Shown here one piece after another: positions 36,151 through 48,539 of a stretch of 64,000 nt of DNA; position 1 is the stretch's first letter; each line of letters opens with the position of its first letter. Both the position numbers and the translations under genes were made by a program. The notes beneath the pieces are model-generated. The model did not search any database and had not been told where the DNA came from. It worked only from the letters and a program-made list of their open reading frames with translations. Source of the stretch: Lepturacanthus savala (taxonomy: Eukaryota; Chordata; Actinopteri; Scombriformes; Trichiuridae); contig CM060484.1 in NCBI GenBank assembly GCA_030544235.1, positions 7,669,031-7,733,030 on the forward strand. Direction: 5' to 3'.

Positions 36151-36514
36151 TAAGTGCAGACACAAAGGACAACAACACACACTGACATATGTGTCGGTGC
36201 TCCAGTGTCATCAGAACGCATTAGTCACGCATGGCATAAAGGGAGATTGATGGAAGATTGGGAGTGAAGAGCGTCGGGGAGGAGAAAGGGGGAGCATGAC
36301 ACGGAGGTAGAGTTGGCAGGGAGGGTAGAGATTGAGACACAGGGGAGGACGTGAGAGTGGCCTGGTGGGTCACCTGTCAAAAACAGAGAAAGTCAGAAAG
36401 AACACAACCAGGGGTCAATCCCCTTATATGAAACAGCGAGTAAATGAAAGAAAAAGGCATCCATGAAGCAAGCAGATCTGTAACTTTTTTGCAAATGATG
36501 TTTGTTAAATGTCA
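36151..36514. other. No gene; purine-rich stretch
   Basis: GA/GGGAG-rich from about 36240 to 36360. Nothing else was recognised. Confidence 0.5.
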
Positions 36515-36800
36515 TTGACAACACACAAAAAGAACAGACTGAATTTTGACAATTTCATCAATTTCAAAAGGCATTTGATATAATTCAAAATCAAGATTTA
36601 GAAGATTTTGCATTCTCATGGAACTCCTAATGTTGTAAACTCCTACATTAAATGCAGTGTAATAGTAAGTAATAACCTTCTCAAGTGGATCCATGCACGA
36701 TTGTGTAAACCAAGACACCATTGTCTCCACCATTATCTTCCTAATTGTCTTGACTTTGCTGATGATCTTGTTGTCATTTCCACAAATGGAAAGTGAGCGA
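36515..36800 (+). pseudogene. LINE reverse transcriptase fragment of a second clade
   Basis: The plus-strand readings, in order, are NRLNFDNFINF, FQKAFDIIQNQDLEDF, ILHSHGTPNVVNSYIK and LDFADDLVVISTNGK. This follows the FIDFxKAFDSIxR, ILRxxGIP and LDFADDLxLLS blocks of RT. The LDFADDL form and the spacing differ from the jockey-type fragments elsewhere in the window and point to an RTE/I-type or related clade. The part between the FDF and FADD blocks is shortened and several frameshifts are needed, so it is an old pseudogene. Confidence 0.75.
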
Positions 36801-36819
36801 ATAAACAACCCTTTTTTTT

Positions 36820-37325
36820 TCATTACCTTACTTAAAGTAGAAATTTGGGGTATCTTAACTTCACTAGAGTAATTATTTGCCAGCCAACCTTTTACTTCTA
36901 CTCCTGACATTTTCACACAATTATCTGTTTTTCTACTCCCGAGATTTAAAAAAATATATATCCTTGCCCCAGAAACCTATCCAGATAATTTGCGCTGCAA
37001 AACATAAAATGTGATCAGGTGAAAATATCTTGTTTTTGGCACAATGAATTTCAGCTTGCTATCTCCCGACCCCATGGTTTGATTGGCTCGTGCATGGTGT
37101 CATTCGATGCGAAACAATTTCAAGACCATAATTGTTGCAATATTTTTGCTATTGCCCTGAATGACCCCTGCCACTCCCCCATGCTTATGTTATAGTGTGT
37201 CTCAAGAGGTTAATGACATTTATTTCTATAGCATTACTTATTTTTATACTTTAATTTTGAAACCAGTACTTTTACTTGAGATAATAAGCTTGAGTTGACT
37301 TTAACTTTTGAAACCCTAAAGTATT
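36820..37325. mobile_element. Probable DNA-transposon remnant (hAT-like)
   Basis: CACTAGAGTAATTATTTG and TTTTACTTCTACTCCTGACATTTTCAC at the left, and CAGTACTTTTACTTGAGATAA at the right, are phrases common in fish hAT-like repeats. Ends and target duplications are not resolved. Confidence 0.4.
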
Positions 37326-38799
37326 GAATGTGAATCAGAATAATGGTGCCCAATAAGATAACCTTTGCAGACCTGGGAAAGCTGCTCGTAGCACTCATAC
37401 AGATTCCATAACATCTGGAAGAAGACCTACAGCCTCAAAAGCCAATATGTCCTTGTGCAATACCTGGCTCAAGCCGGTTCTACGTTACCTGGCATGAGTG
37501 CTGGCAAATAATGAAATTTGACAAGAAGATGAGGCACAATTCGTAACTAAAGACCAAGACAGGTGGAGATGCATCATCAATGCCTTACACCCCTATAGGA
37601 GGCAAAGAGTATTAATAATCAGAAGGGGTTGATAAAATGCTGATGATGTATTCTAGTGGTAACCCCATTTAATGATGTCTTCAGGCAATGCTTGACAGGT
37701 GAGAGGAAACACACAAACACACACTGATACTATCCAATATATTTCTGATTTAATGTCAAGGTAACACACTCTTGCACAATCCTTCCTGTATGTGAACATA
37801 CTGTACATGCATGCAGTATCAGCTGTTTGTTTTATGAGTTTCAGCTGCACCCGTCTTCCATAAACACCAGGTTATGGGCATAGACCTGTAAGAGAGAAAG
37901 ATGAATTCCCTGAATGTTCACCGGATTCAAATCAGCAGCAAAGGCACATGTAAGAGTAAATGCACTTAATTGCTCACAGAGCCATATGCCTTTCATTTTC
38001 TGCAACCAATAAACAAATAAATGCACTCTTTCCAGCGCATGTGCGCGAGCGTGCACGCAGACAGAGCTGACACACACTCCCCTGGTGGGTAGACAGGATG
38101 AATGGCTCAACTGTCCGGTATTGACAGCAAGATTGATGTCGTCTGATTCCCAGATGACTCATTTGACCACCGTCAGAATAGACCTCTGCTTGATGCCTTA
38201 CTGGCTCCCTGCGTGCACGCGCGTGTGTGTGTTTGTGTGTGTGCAGGAAAGAAATAAAGAAAGAGGGGAAATAGAGGGAGCGCATGTGGCAGTGGTATAT
38301 TGTAGGGCTCTCTGGTTCGATGAGGACGCATTGATAAGCATTCATTGGGAGGAGCACAGCAAGATGGAAGAAATAAAGAAGTAGGAGTAAGGAAGGGGGG
38401 AAACTCAAGCAAAAAAACTATTTGAGACTGTGTTTCTGTGAATATACTGACATTTTTAAATGTTTTTTAATGTTCTGTATTATCTATAAATTTTATGATT
38501 TAAACAGTCGATAACATTGAGATGTCTGAACCAATTTATTAAAAGTTGTGGCAGTCAGGAAACAAGTGTCCCAGGCAGAACATACTGTTTATTTTTTTCG
38601 TTTAAAATTTGAAAATTTTTTTTAAAGGTGAGCTGTCACTGTGCAGCTGGTCTTCCATAACCCAAAAATTCCTATAAAACCAAACTTATAGAGGAGACAA
38701 ACGTGGAAAAAAAGGAAAATAAATAAATAAATCCCACTGACAAGGCAAGCAGCAACTCCTCAGGAGTATTTATGAAAGCCTGAGTACTTGCATACAGTA
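37326..38799. other. No gene recognised
   Basis: A short alternating tract near 38218-38242 (CGCGCGTGTGTGTG) can form Z-DNA. At 37370-37600 the sequence is vaguely LINE-like, but no motif could be fixed. Confidence 0.45.
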
Positions 38800-39320
38800 T
38801 ATATACGTACACTACCATTCAAAAGTGTGGGGTCACTTAGAAATGTCCTTATTTTTAAAAGAAAAGCTGTTTTTTTCAATGAAGATAACTTTAAACTAAC
38901 CATAAATACACTCTATACATTGTTAATGTGATAAATGACTATTTTAGCTGCAAATGTCTGGCTTTTTGTGCAATATCTACTATGCTATAGGTGTATAGAG
39001 GCCCATTTCCAGCAACTATCACTCCAGTGTTCTAATGGTATAATGTGTTTGCTTATTGCATCAAAAGGCTAATGGGTGATTAGAAAACCCTTGTGCAATC
39101 ATGTTAGCACAGCCGAAAACAGTTTAGCTGGTTTCTCTAACCCAAACTGTTTGCTAGAACACTGACATTCCTTTGGCGAACTGAAAGTTTGAAGGAAAAA
39201 AAAATATAATTTCAAGACAAATCATTATTTCTAACCTTGTCAATGTCTCATGGTGGTAAATACATGGAAAACACAAAATTGAGTGACCGAAAACCTTTGA
39301 ACGGTAGTGTGTGTGTATAT
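38800..39320 (+). mobile_element. Tc1-like element, internally deleted
   Basis: The inverted ends are CACTACCATTCAAAAGTGTGG at the left (from 38810) and CTTTGAACGGTAGTG at the right (to 39309), embedded in TATATAC-type flanks. The interior (CCATTTCCAGCAACTATCAC, ACAGTTTAGCTGGTT) matches the non-coding part of fish Tc1-like elements. No transposase frame remains. A TA target duplication is present at the left only. Confidence 0.85.
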
Positions 39321-39470
39321 AGTGTGAAATTCTTTAACTTTAATTAGCATTTTTTATTTTCATTCTTAGAATTACACTTTAGGCCAGGAAAAATCCATCC
39401 CACATCACTTCACATCTACTTCACTCATTAGCAATGCCCTATTGTGTTAATGCAACACCAACTGCAATGC

Positions 39471-39473
<3 letters not shown>

Positions 39474-39523
<50 letters not shown>
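39474..39523. repeat. (TA)n microsatellite
   Basis: A perfect TA tract of about 49 bases. Confidence 0.97.
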
Positions 39524-39525
<2 letters not shown>

Positions 39526-39889
39526 GATGTGAGGGTCTCTAGTGGCTCGTTACATATTTAAAACACCATCTGCTGGCTTTAGTTAAAAGACTGCAGTTCT
39601 GAGAGCGGCATGCATCTCCACAGGCGTGCTGCATGTTTTACAAACAATGTTGTTTTATCATTTCATGCTTAATTAATTGTTATAGATGTGGAAATGTGTC
39701 TCTGTAAAAGCAATGGCTGCGGGCCATTTTTTCTACACAAAAGCCCTTGTTATTGTTTGCTTTTGCAGGGAATAAATCCATATGCGTAGAAAATGTCTTT
39801 TGGTTGTTGTTGGAAGCGCAGCATCATTTCATACTCACATATATATGAGAGGAAAAAAAACAAAAAAACAACACATGTCAGGTCTGGTC

Positions 39890-40170
39890 TTCCTTTAAAG
39901 TGCTGCGTTAGCTTTTGACCTCTACATTCTCATTTACATGTAATAGATCTCTTGTCAGGCCACGGCCTCCACTATATCAAGAGTGCAGGAAAGTGTCTCT
40001 CTTGGAGTAATTGCAGTAACAAGAACAAGGACAGGGTGTGAGATCCGAATGTCTCACATGAGCGGAGACGGATAATATTTAGGATCGTCGAGAAACGTCG
40101 TCAGCGCTTCACAATGCTGTTAGAGAAAATTGAATGTGGGTGATCTAACTGAAACGGCATTATTTTGTTA
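39890..40170. promoter_or_regulatory. Candidate conserved regulatory block
   Basis: A CG-retaining stretch in AT-rich DNA (GAGCGGAGACGG, GGATCGTCGAGAAACGTCGTCAGCG) with TAAT-type sites and no repeat partner. It has no open frame of note. The call rests on base composition only. Confidence 0.25.
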
Positions 40171-41091
40171 AACGGGCATGATAAAAAAAAAAATGGTTTT
40201 GATTATATCAATGACATTGCAGTTTATCTTCATCTAGGGCTGCATACTGCAGTGTCAAAATACAAAAATGCATTTCACAATAACATCACATATTTTCCTC
40301 TCTCTCATTTACCTTCCAATTATCAGCATTTCACCAGCTCTGCTCTTATCTCCTTCTCCTTTCTTCACCATCCCGGAACTTCCAAAGAGGAGATGACACT
40401 TACCACCACTTTCCCTCATTTTACCTACTCTGTCCTTCCTACCGAACAACACAAAAAAATATTGTTAATAATTTGCTATTTAAGGCATGGCCTTTGCTAG
40501 TAAATTGGACAAACAGATGAGCTCTGGAGCGTGCAGATCATAATACAACTTTATTGGTGAAAACAGCCAGGTTTGCATGGATAAATGGGGTTTATTGCTT
40601 CATTACAAATGTTAATATCTGACTAGAAAAGCAATTTCCTGAAGAAGTAGCATGTGATTGCTGGCTGTTGAAAAGCTGGCACTGATCCGGATTGCCGGCT
40701 GTTGAAAGGGGCTGATTATCGTGTGCGTTTAATGTTTGGATGAAGTTTCGAAGTTGAAAAAGATGGAAGGAGAAGAGGTCCCAAAACTGTGGCTGAAAAC
40801 TAATGAAGCATGCAAAATAGCATTTACCTGAACAATCGGAGAGTGACGTCATCACACTCAGGGTCAACTCAATGCACACCCATTATAAAATTTACAAAAA
40901 TGGCGGATGGAGTTCAATGGCTTGACTATGTTTCTGTGACAAATTATGACAACGTGGTGGGTTTGATCAATCTTTGTAGTTTCCTTCTTCAAAGTTTTTG
41001 AAGAAGGAAAATTACCATAAAACAAAAAAAAAACTAAACAACAAAAAAACAAAACTGTAGTTTAGAAAAATCTGAACAGTGCCTGAGGAAG
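40171..41091. other. No gene recognised
   Basis: Unique-looking sequence with A-rich runs at 41020-41055. Confidence 0.5.
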
Positions 41092-41250
41092 AATATCGGA
41101 TACTGTGAATTATCAAATAATAGCCGGGGCGTTTATTTGTTTCATTTATTTCAGACTGGGCAGCAATTTGGGACAGGAGATTAAATTCTTCCTGGCAAAA
41201 ATATTACTCAGCAAAACTGGAAAAATATGATAATTTACTTAACTTCTTTT
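41092..41250 (-). repeat. Dispersed repeat family A, copy 2 (inverted)
   Basis: In reverse complement it matches 49410-49560: CAAATAAACGCC, CAGTTTTGCTGAGTAATATTTTTG, and CCCAAATTGCTGCC. It is truncated, lacking the part around the TACAGTACTGTAATC block. Confidence 0.7.
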
Positions 41251-43644
41251 TTTTATTAAACCAGTATGACTACTGTTTCTATACATTTTTCAAAACTAAG
41301 ACCACAATACTGTAGTAAAACATCTCATGTCTGTGTCTCCCGAGTTTCCTTCTCCATATTTTAAGACGAAAAGATGAAAAGTTTGAATTTCATGTCATGC
41401 TTTTTATTTTTTCGCTGCACCAGAGCCATGGCGATCAACAATTAAGTAATATTAATTGTATATTAAATGTTCTTTAACATCATTTGAGCAATGACAATGA
41501 CAATGTTACGGTCGTAGTCGCATGATTTTTGTATTTATTTATTTATTTAATACATTATTATTCATATATTAGGTCACTTTATTAAAACATGCACAAATAT
41601 TATCATACTGTGTTCATTTATTTAAATACCTCCACCTCAACCATAATGCATAACGCATACTGTGTATACTTATACTGGTCCATCTGTACTCGCTGTATAT
41701 GTTATAATGTGTATTTTATTTCTTCTTCTGCCTCTAGATATTTTCTATATTTTTTTTATAACTGTTATCTTTTATGTCATTGCTTCTCTGTATCTGAGCT
41801 GTGGTAATTGACTTTTCCGCAGCTTGTAATTATACGTCGCCTTGTGTTCTCAAAGCTCAAATCCAACTATGACATGGACTTTGATATTCTCTGTTGCCTG
41901 TACTTTTAAACATAGCTTTCATGGCTCTACCACCACTGGGCAGCTCAAAATTCACCAAATCAGGAGTCAGTGTCTGAGCTTCTGAGTCGGTGCAACCTTT
42001 AATGTCAAGAGTTGTAGATCCCCTGCTCCCTTTTTGATGCCAGCTCCTCTCACATGTAGGGAATCACATACCCTGTCCTCAGCATGATGTGATTTGGCTT
42101 TTTATGCTTTTTTTTGTAAGACTCTGCCCCTGTTTTTTTTTTTTTTTTTGTTATCACTCAAAGTGCAGAGGGTGGCACCTGCTCTCTCTTGAGTGACCAA
42201 CACCAACAGATTTCCATGACCTGAGCACCTGCAGCACAGTTGTAAAGGTGGCTGGATTATGAGGATTAAATTATCAGTGGGGGGGATAGCGGCTGGCACC
42301 AGCCAAGGTCATTAGATCAACTACTCTTATCCCTTTTAAATGCAGTGCTCACCTTACTGTGGTGGTCTGGCAGTTTGGTAATGGAGAGGAGAGACCTGCC
42401 GAAATTCCCCTATGTGGGAACCAGATGGATACAACAATTTTAAAAAGGTGCGCTGGGAGGCTTTTAATTTATTTATTTTACCTTTAAGAAAGGTATTAAG
42501 CAACAAGAAAGAATATTTTCACATTCCTAACCCTGACTGCATATTTTAGTCCCAGGTAGGATTCATCATGCATGATTGTTGTTTGTCAGAGTTGAACATT
42601 AGCACAAACATCACCTTTAAGTTGCTATGTGAGGTTACATTCTGTTTTTCATTCACAAAGATAGTTATCCAATGGTGTCAGAAATCACCATAAAATCAAT
42701 ACTTAGTAATGGCAGTATTTGTATCTTGCAAAGATATGGCAGTCATGGAGAAGAGAATATTCCACATTTTATTTGAAAAGAAAATGAAAGAAATTAATAA
42801 GAATTTTAAATCTGTTCATAATATACGTGTCCAACTATTAGTAAAGGTGGGCCTTTTTCTTCATTTGCCTTTGTTAGCTACATTTCATGGCATGTCACTG
42901 CCACCAGATATTTATAACTGGGAACGGCATCGTTCATAAAAGAAAAAAAAAAAAAAACACTGGACCACTATAAAAATCACCACTCCATTGCTCCAACTGG
43001 GTCAATAACTCCAAATCCTTAAGTAATTATTATGAATTCAATGTGGCAAAGTGAAGTGACTTTTATAGCAGTGAATTGTTTTATAATGAGAATGTGTGAA
43101 AGATGTGCATGATGAGCATGTGTACAATCTCACGTTCAAAGTGCCAGTAAAGATATCTCCTACACCTGTTCCATTCCTGTCGAAGTGAAATAAGTCATTA
43201 CGCCATAAATAAAATGGGGGTATGTGGTTTTGGAGAGGTCCATTATTGCACTCTTAACTGATGCAGTAAAAATAGCACAGACCTTTCAAAAAGACAGGCA
43301 TATTGGACAAGTATATTGGATTTCAATTGTAATACAATAACACTTGTGCTTAGATTCCGCTTTTTTTCTTTTTTTTCCCTTTTTAAACATCCCATATAGT
43401 AGAAAGTGACATTTTTATTGCTCTTTGATTACATAAAGGTCTCAGTGTTACTAGATATTTCAAAAACAATCAATCCACAGAGAAATGCCCACAGCCTATA
43501 TTCCGAAACACAGATGTGTGTGTTACAAATATGCCCCTGCCCATTCACAGCCTAATCAGCCAATCAGAGGAGAGGCTCATCATTCTAAAAAGCAAGGGCG
43601 TGTGTCTGTGTCCCTATTACGGCTCCTCCTCATGTTGCTTCCCA
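41251..43644. other. No gene recognised
   Basis: A T run lies at about 42132-42149 and an A run at about 42942-42957. Short frames show no domains and I see no repeat partners. Confidence 0.5.
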
Positions 43645-44157
43645 TCATTTTCATCGTTCTTTGGTAAGTTGCATCCATTTGCAATTTTTTCAAGTTCAAT
43701 TTTTTCCCCCTCATTAGTGTACACATAGGACCCCATATTGATAGAAAAACACAAAATTGTTAATATTTAGCAGATTTATTAAAAAAGGAAAACTGAAATA
43801 TCACATAGCCATAAGTAAATAGACCCTTTGCTCAATATTTAGAAGAAGCATCCTTTTTGTAACCTTGGCCAGATCTGTGCCTTGCCACATTTCTGTCTCT
43901 GAGGTCTTCAGGCAGTTGCTTTGACCTCATGATTCTCATTTGCTCTGACATGCACTGTGAGCTGTAAGGTCTTATATAGAAAGGTGTGTGGCTTTCCTAA
44001 TCAAGTCCAATTCAGTATATAGGGTCAGAATACTAACAGCCATGTGTTATTTCAGTTTTTCTTTTTTAATACATCTGCAAATATTTGAACAATTTCATGT
44101 TGCAAAAAAAGAGTTTCAATTTTTAAGGGGGTCTGAATACTTTCCATACACACTGTA
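43645..44157 (-). mobile_element. Tc1-like element, internally deleted
   Basis: The right end GGGGGTCTGAATACTTTCC...CACTGTA is the terminal repeat of a common fish Tc1-like element. Subterminal inverted repeats are retained at 43770-43828 and 44022-44080 (CAGATTTATTAAAAAAGGAAAAC and its inverse). The left terminus is eroded. Most of the transposase and its catalytic DDE region is deleted. Confidence 0.85.
43858..43930 (-). pseudogene. Tc1 transposase N-terminal remnant
   Basis: On the minus strand, ATG at 43930 opens MRSKQLPEDLRDRNVARHRS followed by GQGYK, the first helix-turn-helix segment of Tc1-family transposases, which binds the terminal repeats. The frame is then cut off by the internal deletion at about 43858, against roughly 340 residues in a complete protein. 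It cannot encode an active enzyme. Confidence 0.85.
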
Positions 44158-45017
44158 AATCTTAGCCTGGCCCACTCTGTGTGGATGTGGGTAGCTACCC
44201 TGGATGTCCTCTATGTTACTGTAATCTCATCAGTAAGTTGTATTTCTCAAGTTTCACCCTGTCATCTCATCTCCTCTCAAGTGTCAGCACTTCACTTATG
44301 TAACTATAGGAAAACATATTTCCTATGGCTAAATAGACAAATCCACCAGTTGTTTCTAGAGCTCCAGAGAGAAACTTGAGTTAATGTTAAAACTACTTTG
44401 AGATAATCTTTGGTTCCACCAAGAATTCAAATAAACCCCTTGAAAAGTCTAAAATATGAGGCCTTTAATTGATCTTTGTCATACACTTCTCACTTAAGTT
44501 GACATGTTGGAATCCAAAGAGGCACAAAAGATGAGCCCCTTTGTTAAAAAAATAAATAAAATAAACCTAATAAGTTGAAAACTGATAATTTAATCAACAG
44601 AAGGATCTAAATTTATATTTGCGTTCCTACGTGCATTCCCCTGTGTTTGCATACAACAGTGAGCATGTGTGTGTGTACTCCGGGCAAAGGTGACCTCGGT
44701 GTGCACCTCTATTCTGATGATAAAAGAGCTTGCATCTGGCAGGCTTGGGAGGTCAAATCCCACCTGACTTGAGCATGATTACACAGCCTCCTGGTACAGA
44801 AAACACAGCTCTTTACAGAGGCGGGTTATGACCTTATAAATTGTAAGGTCAGTAATCTCAGTTTGTTGTGCTACAACCATTCAATTACAATGCATTACTT
44901 TATAAAAGGAAAAAAGTGGCTTCGTGCCCCCCAGTCCAACCCACAAAAGCATCATAAACCAAGAATAATAAGATTTCACATGGAGTGGTTTTATAGGTTT
45001 TTTAAGGAATTCGTCTT
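44158..45017. other. No gene recognised
   Basis: Unique-looking sequence. Nothing identified. Confidence 0.5.
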
Positions 45018-45728
45018 CTTCTTAGTCAAAATGAATTGCCTTTATGGGGACCTGCCCATACCTTAAAATTAACCAAATTTGGTGCGCACATCAGGAGTGG
45101 CGAACATTTACATATTCTATTGGTCTCCTGCTTGAACACACTAAAATGGCTCTGTAGTTCCCCCTGAGAACTTTTAATTCGGCACACACCTTAATCATGC
45201 CAAGACACACAAAAAAGCCTCCTAACGGGGTTGTGAAATCCCAACAGGAAGTCAGCCATCTTGAATCAATGTTTCACCAAAAGTGCAATTTTTGGCCATT
45301 TTCACACCTCACATCTGAACTCGTCTGACAAATTTTTATCAGATCGACCCCAAACTTTGTCAGTAAGTTCTCAAGGGATGTGTCATTAAAAACTAAGTAT
45401 AGCCTTATGTTACGCTACACAGTCTGGCCATGTCAGCCCTGTCATTTTTGGACATTCGCCATTAAAATACATTTGATTGACACTTTTTGATGGCTTTAAC
45501 GACCTCATATCATCATTAAAAATCAATACACAGGTCAGGGGTGGCAAGATCTTTGATCTGATAGGGTTGACGATTAATGGGCTAAATTCCTCTATAGCAC
45601 CCCCTTTAAATATTCTATAGCCTCTCTCCATTTTTTTTTTTTTTTAAAGAGTAGGAACATGAAATTCAGTTTACATGTGCATCCACAGGACGGGCGAGGG
45701 CCCGTTTATCACCACTTGCAGTTCTAAT
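45018..45728 (+). repeat. Long fish-type dispersed repeat, non-coding
   Basis: Phrases such as ACCAAATTTGGTGCGCACATC, CCCAACAGGAAGTCAGCCAT, ACTTTGTCAGTAAG and the end GGGCGAGGGCCCGTTTATCACC, then CTTGCAGTTCTAAT, are characteristic of an abundant fish interspersed repeat. It has no reading frame. The left boundary is approximate. Confidence 0.75.
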
Positions 45729-46789
45729 TGTCATTGCAATATTCTCATACACAGAATCCTCTTTTTGCATTTGCATCGCTGCCATAATTGAAGAAAAGAA
45801 TCTCAAAACGACGTTCAAATCTCATCCTGTTCTTATTCATGTGAACGTATAATATTCATGACAATCCATCTGTTCACATTGATATTCAGCGCGGGAGTCA
45901 ACCTTGCCTCCAGAGGTTAACGTTACAGTAAAGAGAGTTACCAGCAACTAATGAGGGACTCAGACAGCATCTCTGAAGATTAGAGCCAAGGGTAACTAGG
46001 AAGGACACATGGGGTGATGACATAAAACAGCTTCCTCATGTCCCTCTGGCTCCCTGTCCCCAAAAGTCTGCCACCCTTGAACACAGATGGACACACTGAC
46101 AGCTTCTTTATTCAAAAAAAGGACCTTACAATTAAAATACACACCACATCATTTTATAATAATAATAAACATTTCCCGTATAGCACCTTTCATGCAGAAC
46201 TGTTTGAACCATATGTTTCCATGTTTTCTACTTCCCCAGCATGATATCCCCATTCCCCTTTGTTGTTCCATCACTTTCAACTTTCAATCACACGGACGCC
46301 GGCGCTCTCTGATTTAATTTTTATGTTGCATTTGATCTCACATGCTTTTTCCCGTTTTAACACCAATCACTGTTGTGTGGGAACTCTCAAAGGTGATTAA
46401 GCCAAAACCTGCAAAAAACTAAAAAAAAAAAAAAAACATGATTTCATGAAAAAAAACGTGCTTAGTAATAAGTAAACCAGCGAGTCGAGTGCATAGGAGA
46501 AACATTTTGTTGAAATTCTGGTAATGAGGTATAATGTTGAGTTGAATGTTATTAAAATTGCAGTTATTGGACATGGCCGGTTAATTTGGAGAACTACACA
46601 CAATTATTGATCCACAACAGGCAACAGGCAGGCAGATAATATAAACATGATTTTACATTACAGAAAAACCTGCATTTTTTTTTCCCTGCTTTGTGACATG
46701 AAAGCAGTATGAGACATTTCCACGCTCTGAAAATGAGATCTTATTTATATCGATTTCGGTGGTGATGAACTGCATTATTTGATTTACGT
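45729..46789. other. No gene recognised
   Basis: Unique-looking AT-rich sequence. Nothing identified. Confidence 0.5.
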
Positions 46790-47010
46790 ACTGAGACGCC
46801 ACTGTGGAATGTGCAGCGTTATGACACATTTATCGCATTAAAGTCTCAACACCCGGTGGGGGGGGGGTCGGCGGCGATCGGCTCCACGGGCTGCGGCGGC
46901 GGAGGCGGCGTACAGAAACGGCAGAGAGTGGAGTGACGGGTCAGTTTTCAGCAGTGGCAGCGAAATAATGAGCGGCTCCTACGAGTGAGGCGGCGATCTC
47001 ATTATGTCAA
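46790..47010. promoter_or_regulatory. Short CpG- and GC-rich block
   Basis: It has a G10 run at 46858-46867 followed by GTCGGCGGCGATCGG and GGCTGCGGCGGCGGAGGCGGCG. It contrasts sharply with AT-rich flanks and has no repeat partner. It could be an unmethylated regulatory element or a GCN trinucleotide-rich exon remnant. Confidence 0.35.
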
Positions 47011-47779
47011 AGGAACGAGTATGAAATGACAATGTGGGCAGAAAGAAAAAAAAATAAAACTTAAACAGCGTGAATGTCCTTTGTAACTTAAAGTTACAAG
47101 TCAACCTTGTGAACATAAGAAGCAATGATGTAAATCAACTGACACGAATGTTGTTGAGAGGACTATCAATTTGAAATGTGGCCACTCTCAGGGGTTAAAA
47201 TAACAGCTGTAGATGTAGGACAGAATAATTATCAAACTGGTTCAAATACAACATTTTACATATGTGAAACAGAGGGAAAAGACATCAGGCTGATCTAAGG
47301 GAGAAAAAAAAAAACTTGTGTTATTGACCATTGACAGTATCAGGATAAGCATGAAGATTCTCCAAAATCACATAGGATAAGGTGTGTTTTTTATAGCATC
47401 TCGTGTAGCATACAAGATTCTCGTGTAGCATCTCATGTATGAAGAACGACCACTTCAATCGAGTTTAAAATACATTGTAATGCACATTACTGACATTTAC
47501 CATTATCAATAATTTCCTGTAATACCCTACATTATTACTGTTGTAACACATTACCTCACACAAAGAGGTAATGACGTGTATATTTCATTCATGTCTCTAG
47601 AATAACCCAAGAAAGAATTTTGTACTTGGGATTAATGGGCATATTTGTGCAAGTGACAATTATGGAATGGAGAAAAGAAAAACTAGATAGGTGAAAAAGT
47701 TTGGGCTAAAAATAAGTTAATAGCCATGAACTATTGAAGAATATCCTCTATGTTCCTGCATGAAGAATAGCTTTTAATT
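47011..47779. other. No gene recognised
   Basis: AT-rich. A small local duplication (CTCGTGTAGCAT twice) lies at about 47399-47430. Confidence 0.5.
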
Positions 47780-48120
47780 GTTACGTGACATTTGGATGAC
47801 CTTCCTAATTCATACATTTTCTTTTACGACGGCATAAAACCGAGCCTTAATAAAGTCGCTCTGACAACTTTTCATCTTAAACGATGTCGTTCCTTATCTC
47901 ATGCATTAGTCCGTCTGTATCGGTGTTTGTACGGTTGGTTCTGCCTGCAGCCGAGCGCGAAGCGGCTATCGATACGGCGAAAGCAGCGTTCAACTCCCCG
48001 GATTAAATCCCACGGGGGCTCTCGTCCTATCTGGGTTTCTCGATTGAAATTTCGGAATTGTGACCGATTTCATGCAGAGTCTTAAAAAACGTGCATGCAC
48101 GAAGTCGTATAAGCGCGTGC
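47780..48120. promoter_or_regulatory. CpG-retaining block upstream of the CpG island
   Basis: Dense CG dinucleotides (CAGCCGAGCGCGAAGCGG, ATCGATACGGCGAAAGC) occur without a repeat partner. An open frame at 47792-48085 spans it but has no family match. It is likely part of the same regulatory region as 48540-49060. Confidence 0.3.
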
Positions 48121-48390
48121 TGTCATACTCACATTTCGCTAGCACATGGATATCCATAGACCACCGGCACCAGCTGCTCGAGATACTGTTTTATATCCAC
48201 ACTTAATAAGAGCTACTAAAAGCAGTGCCTTCTCCACGCTGCATGATCTGCAATAAAAGCTGACACCGAACGCCGTCTTGCCAGCTAACTTGGCCCGTTT
48301 CCACGCACACACACATGCGCACCTTGGTGTGCACTAATACACACACACGCTGATGGAACTGACACATTGCTTAGATATATGCGCTGTCCC

Positions 48391-48397
48391 TATATAA
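48391..48397 (+). promoter_or_regulatory. TATA-box-like site
   Basis: CCCTATATAACC lies about 150 bases before the CpG island, in moderately CG-rich sequence. A single motif of this length is weak evidence on its own. Confidence 0.15.
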
Positions 48398-48539
48398 CCT
48401 CCCATAGCGCTATAGAGCAGAAATAAAGCTGTTTTCACATCATAAAGCCGGCGGTGTAACAGCGATGTGCTTCAGGCGCTTCATGTCGTTTATCTTGTGA
48501 CTTAATGAAAAGCCATAGGTGCTCCTGAAAAATTATTTG

